A DNA stretch of 44,252 nt from Streptomyces sclerotialus (lineage in GTDB: Bacteria; Actinomycetota; Actinomycetes; Streptomycetales; Streptomycetaceae): positions 1-44,252 of the forward strand of contig JODX01000035.1 in NCBI GenBank assembly GCA_000719105.1, read 5' to 3'. Positions 28,601 through 36,703 of the stretch are shown here, in pieces. Every line of letters begins with the position of its first letter. Position 1 is the stretch's first letter. The position numbers were made by a program, and so were the translations under genes. Under the pieces are notes generated by a model. The model saw nothing but the letters and a program-made list of their open reading frames with translations, was not told where the DNA came from and ran no database searches.

Positions 28601-30195
28601 TCTGCGAGCCGTCCGCCGTATCCGGGTGCCACGTCGAGGTGCTCACGCCATTCCCCTTCACGAACAGCGCGGAGGTCGTCACGTAGCCTCGCTCGGCTGG
28701 CCGACAGTTCCGAGCGCAGCGCCTCCAGACTTCTGATTCTTTCGGCGAGACGCTCCGGCGACTGTGTGGCGCTGAGCTGGGAGAGAGCGCGTACAGACTG
28801 TTCCAGGTCGTCACTGCCGTCCTGGCGCCGATCACCCTGCAGGACACACAGGCTGCGCAGTGCGGGAGGCAACTGCTGCCGCAGGACCTTCAGAGCCTGC
28901 CCCTTCTCGCTGGTGACAAGCACCCGCTTGCCGTCGGCCAGCAGGGCGCACACGAGGTTGGCGATGGTGTGCGTCTTTCCCGTACCGGGTGGGCCCTGGA
29001 CCACGACGCCTGTATCCGTCTGGAGGCGCCTCAGTACTTCCCGCTGAGCATCGTTCGACAGCAACGGGAACAGTGGATCAGGGCCGAGAGCCGGCCGCAC
29101 TTCGTGACTCCCCGTCGTGCCCCACGCCCTGCGGTCTTCCGGCTCCAGCCGGTACAGGAGTTGGGCCAGACCCAACGGGGCAATGGCATCGGGCTGGGCG
29201 AGGCGGTTCGCGATGCCTTCGTAGAAGTTGACGAGGGCGCCCTGGCCTCGGTGACGCAGGATGATGGCCGGCGCGAATCCGAGAGTGGGTACCGGTAGCG
29301 TCGGATCGGCCGGCGGACGGTGCCAGCCAGGATGGAACGTTACCGCGCGGTCGGTGCCGAACGCCCTCTCCGACCAGCCGCCGAGCACTTCAAGGGAGTC
29401 GGCGGACAGCGGATGGAGTCCTTCCGTGCCGACGCGTTCCCGCAGCGAGCCCAGCAGGCGTGTGCTGTAACCGTTGTCTCCGTCGAGGAACTCGTTGTCT
29501 TCCAGGCGTGCAGGGGTGCCCGGGGCAAGAGCGACTGTGATGGAGATGTTCTCGGGGTCCACGGTGAGCATGAGGGGTGCCGTCACAATGTGCCGGGCGA
29601 TGCGTGCCGACGGACGCATGGCTCCGACGGTCAGGAGCCCGGCGCCCAGTACGGCTTCGTACTCCTCACCGTCTTGCTGCAGTCTGGTCGCCATTCGATA
29701 CAGCTGTTGATAGAGCTCTCTGTACGGTTGATCGGCGCGCTCGCTCTCCGACCACTTGCGCCATGCGGCGACCCATCGGGTGTAGACACGCAGCACATCG
29801 TGCGCGTCCGCCCGGCGTATCTCGGAGACCTCGAACAGATCTCCGTTCTCGTCCTCCTCCCACCCCTGACCTGGTCCCGACTCGGCCAGGGGTGGATCCT
29901 CGGCCGTCGCGGTGACGGCAGCCTCGGGATCGACCCACCCCTCCAGCGCTGCGGGCAGGGCAGGAGCCGGACGGGGCGGACGATGGTCCACTGCGAGAAG
30001 TGTCCGCTCCGCATCCGGACGCCGTCGGAGCGCATCGTTCGGCAGGCCGGAGAGCCAGAGAACCTCCGGATACTTCTGCCAGTCCTGCACGGGCTTGTAG
30101 GAAGCCCGAACAATGTCGCGCATGTATTCGATTAGCTGGCGCGTGTGGTGGACCGCCTCCGGAGCGTTCGCACGGAGTTCAGAATGCAGAGACAC
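25624..30195 (-). CDS. SF1 (UPF1-like) helicase with C-terminal Vsr/DUF559-like nuclease
   Basis: A 1523-residue cytoplasmic protein. After about 370 N-terminal residues of unknown fold comes the SF1 core: motif I GPPGTGKT (401-408), motif II VDEAS (D1083, E1084), motif III VVGDDRQCAPF (about 1105), EQFQGDQRDVILLS, and motif VI FNVAASRARDQMW (about 1314). Some 600 residues of helical, coiled-coil-like sequence separate motifs Ia and II. The C terminus (about 1375-1470) is a Vsr/DUF559-type nuclease: E1380 (LFEQRVF), D1406 (KFIDLVV), ECDGSPYH (E1419, D1421) and WQFWRV. GTG 30195 follows GGGGGA. Domain order recalls single-gene helicase-Vsr defence proteins, but I see neither DUF4011 nor DUF3320. 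Likely DNA translocation plus cleavage. Confidence 0.88.
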   Translation of the reverse strand: MSLHSELRANAPEAVHHTRQLIEYMRDIVRASYKPVQDWQKYPEVLWLSGLPNDALRRRPDAERTLLAVDHRPPRPAPALPAALEGWVDPEAAVTATAEDPPLAESGPGQGWEEDENGDLFEVSEIRRADAHDVLRVYTRWVAAWRKWSESERADQPYRELYQQLYRMATRLQQDGEEYEAVLGAGLLTVGAMRPSARIARHIVTAPLMLTVDPENISITVALAPGTPARLEDNEFLDGDNGYSTRLLGSLRERVGTEGLHPLSADSLEVLGGWSERAFGTDRAVTFHPGWHRPPADPTLPVPTLGFAPAIILRHRGQGALVNFYEGIANRLAQPDAIAPLGLAQLLYRLEPEDRRAWGTTGSHEVRPALGPDPLFPLLSNDAQREVLRRLQTDTGVVVQGPPGTGKTHTIANLVCALLADGKRVLVTSEKGQALKVLRQQLPPALRSLCVLQGDRRQDGSDDLEQSVRALSQLSATQSPERLAERIRSLEALRSELSASRARLRDDLRAVREGEWREHLDVAPGYGGRLAEIVESVMTNAPKYDWMPALPATAPREPSLSPDEAQRLLGLVSRHGAGVLDEHAARCPDPAEFIAPVLFEEAVNDLDAAVRSCAEAASDILSLELANRGGELIATLVGLLDAAEHALQSEGLPGDPAAWPPDEWTTCALRDGMAGQRQQLWDGVRRAAARAEEAQSALRQIPFAVLDVPETTLAEEARLIAAGRDLEQFLRGGGKLRKLAPKAVQKEAQVLLRDCRVDGRLPSTPDEISAVVAHLAARQCVRQLDERWQSVGVSAAEGPTEVALSELLDRMPMLRAVDEFTHSVREVHDVLLKARVKATVRTAQQWDDVRSSATGAERLLHARDAEERLRCVAEQLPQPDARGVAELAQVHRAVAARDPQAYASAIAALTEAFHREADRREARKLLDRLTEDHPELARRLADSPTDTAWDTRLVNLADAWAWRQARTFQDTMLAPGREAKLEGELEAVEARLKDTVTQLAADRALRHCLARMTVGQKQALSAYASAAANAGKGTTGLSKRHLKAARSAMRDARGAVPAWVMPIKQIAEMIDPEPDAFDVVIVDEASQVGLDGLMLLWLAPRIIVVGDDRQCAPFFTGGKHDRINESLDTRLPHLTDWQRDGFNPKSNLYDLLSARFSQTIRLTEHFRCMPEIIKWSSAQFYPDNELVPLRQYGADRLKPLEVVHVREGHCEGQRERLVNRPEAERIVAKLRELTEDEAYAGRSFGVIVLRSGHQTRLLEDLIDTKIDPAVRERHNIRVGTAEQFQGDQRDVILLSLVIDADNNRALTGRGDGRRFNVAASRARDQMWLFTSVTPDQLRSTDLRHSLLTYMQSPPELQGASPSLSTVSPDELCRPFQSLFEQRVFIKIKERGYHVVPQWEVSGKFIDLVVVGETGRLAVECDGSPYHSTTEQIRDDYERERELRRAGWQFWRVRSSEFALSPEDSLAPLWQRLNALGIRPGVTEEAQDKTANVWIPVELDETVLTTDELDDLSDEDASVPLEGV

Positions 30196-30329
30196 CTATC
30201 CCCCCAGGGCATGGCTGGATGAAAAGCCTTCCAGGATGCGCGAGGAAAGTGGCGCCTTCAACAGGAACTTGCGAGTAGCGGCATGTATAGGCCACATATT
30301 GCGAAAGTTGGCTGTAAGACGGCCAGCCG

Positions 30330-31157
30330 TCAGGATCGGACCCACGTTTGACGGTCACGTGCCGCGGCGTAGACCAGCTCGATCTTGTCCGATGTCCATC
30401 CAGCAGTAATGTGTCTGAACATCGTGACGTCTCGCTCGCGAAGGACACGCACGTCCTGAAGCGACGGCGCGACCGTCAGTTGTGCCACCGCAACGAAGAC
30501 AAGTACGGGCTGAACGTCGACGGGGAAGCCGCATGCGCGCGTCAGCGCCACCGAGGCCCGCCGCGCCTCGGTCCGGCTCTTTCGCACGTGGGGGTACGAC
30601 TGATTGCCTATGCGTACGGAGTCATCGCCGACCCAGATGCGCGCCCGACGGTGACACTTCGTGTTGAAGCAGAAGGCCCCGCTCGGGCCGATCAGGACGT
30701 GATCGATGTCGACATCGCCCGGCAGGGGTATGGAATGCAGTACTCGCCAGTCTCGCCGTGCGAGCTTCTCCAGCTCCGCTCCCACCCGCTGCTCGCCGGC
30801 CAGTCCTGTGCGCCAGCTGTCCACCTCGAGACTCCGACCGGACAGCCTGGCCAACGCCCAGCGCCAGAATCCGGGCGTCAAATCGTCCACTTTCCTCTGC
30901 AGTGCCTCGCCGGGGCGGTTCATCGCGAGGTCGTCCTCAGGTCTCAGTCTCTCGTGCACTCCAGGCCCAGTAGGCGCAGTGAGGTAGGGGGCGAGCACGT
31001 CAAGTACTGCGTCTCGCTGATCCTCAATCAGGAGCTTCAGGTGCCCCGTTCGACGATCGAACCAAGCCACCTTCGCGCCGTCTGACCGGTTCACGTAGAG
31101 ACGGTCATGCCCGTACCGCTTCCAGACGGATACTCGTAGGTCGTCCACGTCCTTCAC
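30330..31157 (-). CDS. NERD-domain nuclease-related protein
   Basis: A 275-residue protein with an N-terminal actinobacterial module (LRVSVWKRYGHDRLYVN, 7-23; AWFDRRTG, 31-38) and a C-terminal NERD domain (about 112-235): the TGLAGEQRVGAELEKL helix, the strand DIDHVLIGPSG with D152, and FNTKCH with K167. The NTK form replaces the ExK of active nucleases; my recollection is that many Streptomyces NERD proteins read INTKHH here, so it may be normal for the subfamily. GTG 31157 is chosen; GTG 31148 after GAAGGA is the alternative. It is the first gene of the minus-strand island operon, 134 bp before the helicase. NERD proteins are often near DNA-processing genes, which suits a defence role. Confidence 0.82.
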   Translation of the reverse strand: MKDVDDLRVSVWKRYGHDRLYVNRSDGAKVAWFDRRTGHLKLLIEDQRDAVLDVLAPYLTAPTGPGVHERLRPEDDLAMNRPGEALQRKVDDLTPGFWRWALARLSGRSLEVDSWRTGLAGEQRVGAELEKLARRDWRVLHSIPLPGDVDIDHVLIGPSGAFCFNTKCHRRARIWVGDDSVRIGNQSYPHVRKSRTEARRASVALTRACGFPVDVQPVLVFVAVAQLTVAPSLQDVRVLRERDVTMFRHITAGWTSDKIELVYAAARDRQTWVRS

Positions 31158-31459
31158 CCCTGTCTCGCATCGCCTCAGGCACCAATGAACATGTGACCAG
31201 GGACAGAAAAGGCGAGCAAGAGGGCTTCGTCCCGTCAGGTGGTACAGGCCACTCACTCACCTTAGGATCCGGGTGCGGGACCACGGGGCCGGCGTGCCAT
31301 CCGACTGCGTTCCGTGCCTCTTTCGACGCTTCAGCCGTGCGCCCGATACCGCCCGGAAGGCGGGAGGGCACCGGACTCGGCCTGGCCTGTGGCTCGTCCG
31401 AGCTCTCGCCCGGACCGTCGGCGGAGACGCCTGGTACGAGCCCGGCGCGTCGGCAGGCG

Positions 31460-31488
31460 GCGCCGCAGTCTGCCTCCGACTGCGGCGC
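31460..31488. terminator. 10-bp-stem hairpin in the divergent region
   Basis: GCGCCGCAGT (31460-31469) pairs with ACTGCGGCGC (31479-31488) around a 9-nt loop. Between divergent genes it cannot end either one, so it may be the terminator of a gene lost when the island inserted, or a regulatory structure. Confidence 0.45.
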
Positions 31489-31587
31489 GCACCACCGGTT
31501 CAGCACCGTATGCCGGGAGACGGCCGACTCGCCCCGTAACGCGATGAACGCCGGACGGCGCTGAGTTGTCACAAGTCAGCTCGGCTC

Positions 31588-31602
31588 TGGCCACAAGGCC
31601 CA
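31588..31602. promoter_or_regulatory. Candidate DevR-type box upstream of the response regulator
   Basis: TGGCCACAAGGCCCA matches most positions of the 15-bp boxes found elsewhere in the cluster and lies about 50 bp before the regulator start, the place for autoregulation. It is weaker than the 36.6-kb boxes. Confidence 0.3.
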
Positions 31603-31652
31603 GACAGGGGGAAGACGCCAAGTGGCAGCCGCACTCACCACGGGATCGAGCC

Positions 31653-32348
31653 ATGGCGGACAGCGCGCAGGCCGGCCGCGGCACCTCAATCCGGGTCTTT
31701 CTACTGGACGATCACGAGGTGGTACGGCGCGGGGTGCGCGATCTGCTGGATGACGAACCGGACATCGCCGTCGTCGTTGAGGCGGTCACACCTGAGCAGG
31801 CTTTGGCGCGTGTCCCCACTCTGCGGCCGGACGTGGCGGTCCTGGACGTCCGACTGCCGGACGGCGACGGCGTGACCGTCCGCCGGGAACTACGCTCGCG
31901 TATGCCGGACCTGGCCTGCCTGATGCTGACCTCGTTCGACGACGAGGAGGCGCTGCTGGACTCGATCATGGCGGGTGCCTCCGGGTACGTCCCGAAGCAG
32001 ATCCGGGGTTCCGACCTCGTCTCGGCGGTGCGGACCGTGGCGCGCGGCCAGTCGCTGCTGGATGCGAGCGCCACCAGGAAGCTCCTGGAGCGGCTGCGGG
32101 ACGAAGAGCTGCAGGAGGAAGGGGAGGACGGCGCCCTGCTCGGGTTGACCGAGCGGGAGCGAGAGATCCTGGTCCTGATCGGAAAGGGACTGACCAACCG
32201 GCAGATCGGGCAGCGACTGTACCTGGCCGAGAAGACCGTGAAGAACCATGTTTCCCGCCTACTCGCCAAGCTCGGCGTGCAGCGGCGTATCCAGGCAGCC
32301 GTCATCACCACCCAGGTCCAGAACCGTCTGCGTAGCGAAGGCTGCTGA
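31653..32348 (+). CDS. devR: DevR/DosR (OsdR)-like NarL-family response regulator
   Basis: A 231-residue two-component regulator. The receiver domain (12-130) has the acidic pair DD (19-20), phosphoacceptor D65 (VLDVRLPDGDG), T93 and K115 (GYVPKQ). The C-terminal LuxR-type helix-turn-helix (about 165-220) contains LTEREREILVLIGKGLTNRQIGQRLYLAEKTVKNHVSRLLAKL. The overall sequence resembles mycobacterial DevR/DosR and Streptomyces OsdR, which control dormancy and hypoxia genes; the neighbours (stress proteins, DevS-like kinase, PPK2) agree. ATG 31653 fits the family; an upstream in-frame extension to 31566 is not protein-like. The partner kinase at 37950-39641 is damaged, so phosphorylation may come from another kinase. 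Confidence 0.88.
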   Translation: MADSAQAGRGTSIRVFLLDDHEVVRRGVRDLLDDEPDIAVVVEAVTPEQALARVPTLRPDVAVLDVRLPDGDGVTVRRELRSRMPDLACLMLTSFDDEEALLDSIMAGASGYVPKQIRGSDLVSAVRTVARGQSLLDASATRKLLERLRDEELQEEGEDGALLGLTEREREILVLIGKGLTNRQIGQRLYLAEKTVKNHVSRLLAKLGVQRRIQAAVITTQVQNRLRSEGC

Positions 32349-32459
32349 CGCCGTGCGCCTGGGCCGCCCGGGCCAGGTGAACAAAGGCGCGGTCGGCTGT
32401 GGCTGTGGTGCGCCGCCACGTGACAACTGTGGGCTGGCGTGCGGTGACCGTGTTCTTCC

Positions 32460-33316
32460 TCGCACACAGCCACCGGGCCGTGCGCGTGGTGCAGTATGGC
32501 CTGGCTGACCGACCCGAGCAGGAGCCCGGTATACCCGCCGCGCCCTCGGGAGCCGACGACGGTGAGCCGGGCGGAGCGGCTGGCCTCGATCAGCGCTTGG
32601 CGTGTGGGGCCGTGTACGACCTTGTGTTCCACCCTCCGGATACCGCTCGCAGACGCCCGCCAGGGCCTCGGCCAGCAGTCGCTCCTCCGCGGCGGCCAGC
32701 GCGCCGGGCTGGTTCGTGTAGGGCAGAGCCTCCTGGGAAGGAGGCATCGGAGCGTTCCACATCGTCCACGTGTGCACGGCCACCACACGGGCACCGTGCA
32801 GGGCGGCTTCGTCCAGGGCGAAGCGGACGGCCACGGCGCCGGCCGGGGCCCCGTCGACGCCGAGCACGATCGGCCCGGCGGGGTCGGCCTGCTGGCGCAC
32901 GTCCAGCACGGGGCACCGCCCATGGGCGGCCAGTTCGGTCGTGGTCGAGCCCAGCAGCAGGGACCCGAACCGCCCAGGCCCCTGATTCCCACGACGACCA
33001 GGTCGGCGGTCCGCGACTCGGCCTGCAGCACGGGCAACGGTCCTCCCGGCAGCACCACGCCGAAGACGTCGACGTCCGGCACGAGTGCCCGTGCCTCACG
33101 CACCGCGTCCTCCACCAGACGGCCCGCCACCGTGAGCAGTCGGACTCGAGTCGCTACCGGAAGTGTCGAGCTCAGCGGCAAGTGCGCCGAGGGCCGGGCG
33201 AGGGCGTGCACTACCCGGAGAGTGGCCTTCCGGCATGCGGCCTCACGGGCCGCGTACGCCACGGCGTCCAGGCTCGATGCGGAGCCGTCCACTCCCACGA
33301 CCACCGAGCCGCTCAT
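32460..33316 (-). pseudogene. Universal stress protein gene with compensating frameshifts
   Basis: Two UspA-like domains. The first starts MSGSVVVGVDGSASSLDAVA in the frame of ATG 33316. At about 32970 one base is missing, and the protein continues in another frame (LLLGSTTTELAAHGRCPVLDVRQ, then IVLGVDGAPAGAVAVRFALDEA). At about 32633 one extra G restores the first frame (VEHKVVHGPTRQALIEASRSA, then VVGSRGRGGYTGLLLGSVSQ, an ATP-site motif). A further missing base near 32465 seems to lose the normal VAVVRG ending and stop. Corrected, it would be a tandem-USP of about 290 residues as found in dormancy regulons. It is convergent with the response regulator. Sequencing error is the main alternative to true decay. 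Confidence 0.8.
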
Positions 33317-33653
33317 GGCTCCTCCTCCCCCCGGCTATGGCCGCGCGATCGCGAGAAGTGTCTGTCTCGGCCGTCCGCGCCCGGTGATTCACGCTCGACG
33401 CAGTGTGCGTCGAGCCCACCGGCGTCGGCCCGTCCGTCCCGTGCGGGTGCGCGGCCGGTTCCTCCCCGATACCCAGGGCCGCTCGCGTCCGGAGCCGACG
33501 GCGAGGGCCGACGGGCCGGTCGTACGGGGCTGTCCGGCCCAGTTGGCCGGCTCTCGGGTCAGCCGCCTGCCCGCCCCCAGTGCGATCCCACGTCAACGGC
33601 GTCCCGAGGTGCGGCCGGGCGGGCGTCGGACCGGGCGGGGCCGTCTTCAGGGT
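33317..33653. other. 337-bp gene-free gap
   Basis: The region is uniformly GC-rich. I see no gene, no clear box of the dormancy type and no strong hairpin. It should contain the promoter of the minus-strand stress-protein gene near 33330-33400. Confidence 0.5.
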
Positions 33654-35606
33654 CTATGGCCGCAGGGTGAACCAGGTGGTTTTGCCGTCGTCGGTGGGGC
33701 GTACTCCCCAGCTGTCGGCGAGGGTGTCGACGAGGAGGAGGCCGCGGCCGGACTCGTCCTCGGGGGTTGCCAGGCGTGGTTGGGGCAGTTGGGGGCTGTG
33801 GTCGCTGATTTCGACGGTGAGTTCGGTGGCGGTCCGGCGCAGGTGGAGGCTGAGGGGGCCCTTGGCGTGCTGGATGGCGTTGGTGAGGACCTCGGAGACC
33901 AGGAGCCGGGCGTCGTCGGCGAGGTGGGCGCAGTTCCAGGTGGTGAGGGTCTTGCTGAGGAAGCAGCGTCCGTCGCTGACGGCTGAGGAGAGGGCGGGCA
34001 GGTCGGTGGTGGCGGTGGCCAGCGGGGCGGCGGGAAGCCGGGCCAGGAGCAGGGTGACGTCGTCGTCATGGCCCTCGGCGTCGGGCAGCAGGCAGGTGAG
34101 GATGTGGTCGGCGGCGGCTTCCAGGCTGTCGGCCGTGGTGAAGGCGTCGTCCAGGGAGCGGGTGAGGTGGGCGAGGCGGCATTCTATGTCGCTGCCGGGG
34201 GTTTCGATCAGGCCGTCGGTGTAGAGGACGAGCGCGGCGCCGGGCGGGACGGCGGTGCGGGCCTGCTGGTGGAGGATGCCGCCGACGCCGAGCGGTGCGC
34301 TGATGGGGGCCTCGATCTGCCGCGCCCCGCCTGCCGGGTCGGCCAGGAGGGCGGGCAGGTGACCGGCCGAGCATATGGTCATCTCACCGGTGTCCGGGGC
34401 GAGGATCAGGTAGCAGCAGGTGACCAGTTGGTCGGGCAGATCGAGGTCGGTGACTATCGCGTCGAGGGCCTGCATCAGCTGGCGGGGCTCCATGCCGGTC
34501 TTGGCCAGGGCGTGGGCGGCCGCCCGCAGCTGGCCCATGACGGCGGCGGCGTCCAGGCCGCGCCCCATCACGTCGCCGATGAGGATGCCGACCCGGCCGG
34601 CCCCCAGAGGGAGGAAGTCGAACCAGTCGCCGCCCACCCCGGCGCCCTGGGTCGCGGGCAGGTAGCGGCTGGCGGTGGCAAGTCCGGGAATGGCCCGCGG
34701 AGTGCCCATCAGGCTGTGCTGGAGGGTGAGGGCGATGTGCCGCTGCTGCTCGTACAGGGCATGGAGTTCGGCCTCGGCCCGCTTGCGGTCGCTGATGTCG
34801 CGCACGATGGCGCACGCGCCCTCGACCGTGCCGTCGGCGGCGCGGGTGGGCCACAGGGTGACGTCGACGTCGATCAGCTGACCGTCGCGGGTGACGCGGA
34901 GCGTCTCGAAGCGCTCGATCTTCTCCCCGCGGGCCAGCCGTTTCAGGAGCGCGGTGATCTCATGGGTGCGGTCGTGCGGAGCGAGCATCGCCACGTGACG
35001 GCCGAGCGCTTCCTCCGCGCTGTAGCCGTACAGCCGCTGGGCGGCGGCGTTCCAGTAGGTGATGTACCCGTCGAGGGTCTTGGCGAGGATCGCGTCCTGG
35101 GAGGACTCGACGAGGGCTGCAAGCTGGTTGATGTTCTTCTCCGCGGCTTTGCGGTCGCTGACGTCGCGGACGGCGGCGGAGACGAGGAGTCCGTCGGTGG
35201 TCTCCAGCGGGCTGAGGCTGATCTCGACGGGGAACTCGGTGCCGTCCTTGCGCAGCCCGTGCAGTTCCAGGCCGGCGCCCATCGGCCGTACCTGCCGGGT
35301 CACGGCGTACGCTTCGCGGTGTCCGGCGTGCTGGGGGCGGAACCGGCCGGGGATCAGCAGTTCCACGGGCTGGCCCAGAAGCTCTGCGCGCCGGTAGCCG
35401 AACAGTGACTCGGTCTGTGCGTTGACCAGCCGGATCCGGCCCGCGTCGTCCACGATCACCATCGCGTCCGGCGCCGCCTCCAACAATCCCCGGAATCGCT
35501 CCTCCGCCTGCTCCGGCCCGTCCTCCAGGGAAGCGGCACCATAGCGGCAGGGCGGCGGCCCCGCCGCTATGTCCTCGCTCGGTGACGCTGTACTGACTTC
35601 GTCCAT
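33654..35606 (-). CDS. PAS-PAS-SpoIIE phosphatase-HATPase switch protein
   Basis: A 650-residue cytoplasmic signalling protein. PAS domain 1 at about 38-155 (FRGLLEAAPDAMVIVDDAGRIRLVNAQTE), PAS domain 2 at about 160-285 (LVESSQDAILAKTLDGYITYWN), SpoIIE/PP2C phosphatase at about 315-525 with metal-binding GDWFDFLPL, IGDVMGRG, SAGHLPALL and LYTDGLIE, and an RsbW-like anti-sigma kinase/ATPase at about 535-650 (LLVSEVLTNAIQHAK, ESGRGLLLVDTLADSWGV). It joins sensor, phosphatase and kinase functions of a partner-switching pathway that usually controls sigma factors. ATG 35606 is chosen because the earlier ATG 35651 adds a basic stretch unlike the family; neither has a strong ribosome site. No sigma or anti-sigma-antagonist gene is adjacent. 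Confidence 0.88.
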   Translation of the reverse strand: MDEVSTASPSEDIAAGPPPCRYGAASLEDGPEQAEERFRGLLEAAPDAMVIVDDAGRIRLVNAQTESLFGYRRAELLGQPVELLIPGRFRPQHAGHREAYAVTRQVRPMGAGLELHGLRKDGTEFPVEISLSPLETTDGLLVSAAVRDVSDRKAAEKNINQLAALVESSQDAILAKTLDGYITYWNAAAQRLYGYSAEEALGRHVAMLAPHDRTHEITALLKRLARGEKIERFETLRVTRDGQLIDVDVTLWPTRAADGTVEGACAIVRDISDRKRAEAELHALYEQQRHIALTLQHSLMGTPRAIPGLATASRYLPATQGAGVGGDWFDFLPLGAGRVGILIGDVMGRGLDAAAVMGQLRAAAHALAKTGMEPRQLMQALDAIVTDLDLPDQLVTCCYLILAPDTGEMTICSAGHLPALLADPAGGARQIEAPISAPLGVGGILHQQARTAVPPGAALVLYTDGLIETPGSDIECRLAHLTRSLDDAFTTADSLEAAADHILTCLLPDAEGHDDDVTLLLARLPAAPLATATTDLPALSSAVSDGRCFLSKTLTTWNCAHLADDARLLVSEVLTNAIQHAKGPLSLHLRRTATELTVEISDHSPQLPQPRLATPEDESGRGLLLVDTLADSWGVRPTDDGKTTWFTLRP

Positions 35607-35950
35607 GTCGGCCCCAACCGGCTGGCGTATCCACGGCCAAAGGGCCATCACAGCGCATTAACGGTTCCTGCGTGCCGGATGCCCTACACTGCTCGGCCCG
35701 CGGTCGAACCTGCCTGCTTTGCTATAACAAAAACGTCGTTCCTCAAGATCACTCCGAGGAACTGCCCAGATTCCGTCAGCTGTTCAGGAATGCAAGGGCC
35801 GGAACGGCGCGAACGACGTGCTGTTCCTCGGCAGGAGCGGCGAGCGCAACAACGACCGCCGTGACTAATACACGGATGATCCGGGACATGCTCGCCGACC
35901 CCGAGCGGGCCGACTGCTCATCGACGGTCGCTCGGATCACCGTTGGTCGG
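35607..35950. other. 344-bp gene-free gap with an AT-rich patch
   Basis: Between two minus-strand genes. An AT-rich patch (GCTATAACAAAAACG near 35720-35734) lies about 120 bp upstream of the PAS-switch start and may belong to its promoter. Short frames here are shadows. Confidence 0.45.
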
Positions 35951-36517
35951 TCAACGGCACCCCACCTCCTGCCATTCCGCGTCCCAGGCACGGTGTCGGC
36001 GCCGGTCGAGATTGGCACGTGCCATGCGATATCCGCCGGCAGCCGTTCCAGCGAGGGCGAGGGAGGCCGTGACGCCCATGATGACGGCCTGGAACTCCGC
36101 CTGGACCGGTGTCAGTGGCCGGGGCTTGATCCGGTCCTGCCGGTCGGTCCACACGACGGCCCGCTCGCCGGCTGTCGTCCCGGCGTCGACTCGGGCCCTG
36201 CCTATGTGCAGGGTACCGTCCGGCGCCGTCCAGCGGACGGTGACGAAGACACGCTCGCCCGCCGGTTCTGCGCGGTCGCCACCGCTGTCGGCCGCATCGG
36301 TGACGAGGGTGGCGGTGACCGACTGCCGCTCGGCGCCCTGCCGGGCGAGCGTCTCCTCCGTCGCCTGCGCGCTCATCGCGCCCGCCCAAGGACCTCCCAC
36401 CGCGACGACGAGCCATGCGGCCAGGACGAGCCAGCCTTCGACGACGTCTTCGCAACGGCGCAGCGGGTTGCGACGCCAGCGCCACAGCGACCGTGGGACG
36501 CGTGAGTTCGCCCGCAT
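35951..36517 (-). CDS. Rv1733c-like two-TM membrane protein (paralogue)
   Basis: A 188-residue membrane protein with the family opening WRWRRNPLRRCEDVVEGW, a membrane segment at about 27-50, an extracytoplasmic domain with RVFVTVRWTAPDGTLHIGRARVDAG, and a second membrane segment at about 140-162 followed by a basic tail. It shares layout and motifs with the protein at 8672-9256. The Mycobacterium tuberculosis relative Rv1733c belongs to the DosR regulon; its biochemical role is unknown. GGGAGGTGA precedes ATG 36517. Its upstream region carries paired 15-bp boxes shared with the divergent HAD gene, so control by the DevR-like regulator is likely. Confidence 0.82.
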   Translation of the reverse strand: MRANSRVPRSLWRWRRNPLRRCEDVVEGWLVLAAWLVVAVGGPWAGAMSAQATEETLARQGAERQSVTATLVTDAADSGGDRAEPAGERVFVTVRWTAPDGTLHIGRARVDAGTTAGERAVVWTDRQDRIKPRPLTPVQAEFQAVIMGVTASLALAGTAAGGYRMARANLDRRRHRAWDAEWQEVGCR

Positions 36518-36554
36518 GGTGCTCACCTCCCGGCTGCTACCTCCACTCTTTGGC

Positions 36555-36589
36555 GGGACCAGCCGACGGGGCAGGGGCCGTTCGGGCAC
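36555..36589. promoter_or_regulatory. Pair of DevR-type boxes near the Rv1733c-like gene
   Basis: GGGACCAGCCGACGG (36555-36569, left half good) and GGGCCGTTCGGGCAC (36575-36589) start 20 bp apart, about 40-70 bp upstream of the minus-strand start, on the same helix face as expected for cooperative DevR binding. Confidence 0.5.
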
Positions 36590-36606
36590 TGCTGTATGCC
36601 GTGCGT

Positions 36607-36621
36607 GGGCCGACCGGCCCT
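36607..36621. promoter_or_regulatory. DevR-type box in the divergent promoter region
   Basis: GGGCCGACCGGCCCT is a near-perfect inverted repeat matching the consensus of the other boxes. Confidence 0.5.
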
Positions 36622-36667
36622 TCGGCCGGTGATGGCGCGTCGTCGGATGTGTATGGGTCGTCACCGC

Positions 36668-36703
36668 AGGACCTTTGCCACCAGGTGCGGGCCGTTCGGC
36701 CCT
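36668..36703. promoter_or_regulatory. Second pair of DevR-type boxes
   Basis: AGGACCTTTGCCACC (36668-36682) and GGGCCGTTCGGCCCT (36689-36703) start 21 bp apart. The 506-bp region 36518-37023 that holds all these boxes contains no gene. Confidence 0.5.

Larger units (their letters stand above)
31158..31652. other. Divergent intergenic region between NERD gene and response regulator
   Basis: About 495 bp with no convincing gene; a 155-codon minus-strand frame here has poor coding character. It holds a strong hairpin (31460-31488) and a box resembling the dormancy-regulator sites (31588-31602), and probably contains the right end of the island. Confidence 0.55.

Noticed and set aside
25624..30195. 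Helicase as a standard restriction-modification subunit
   Set aside because: No methyltransferase or specificity gene is in the island, and the helicase is UPF1-like SF1 rather than the SF2 type of type I/III restriction enzymes.
21973..31240. CCGTCAGGT shared near 21.99 kb and 31.23 kb as island direct repeats
   Set aside because: Only 9 bp match, easily expected by chance in this GC-rich sequence; not reported as att sites.
31105..31572. 155-codon minus-strand frame upstream of the NERD gene
   Set aside because: Overlaps the NERD start out of frame, Arg/Pro/Ser-rich, no ribosome site; treated as non-coding.
31712..33316. 534-codon minus-strand frame running from the USP start through the response-regulator gene
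   Set aside because: Only parts of it are USP sequence; the rest is an artefact of frameshifts and antisense to the DevR-like gene.
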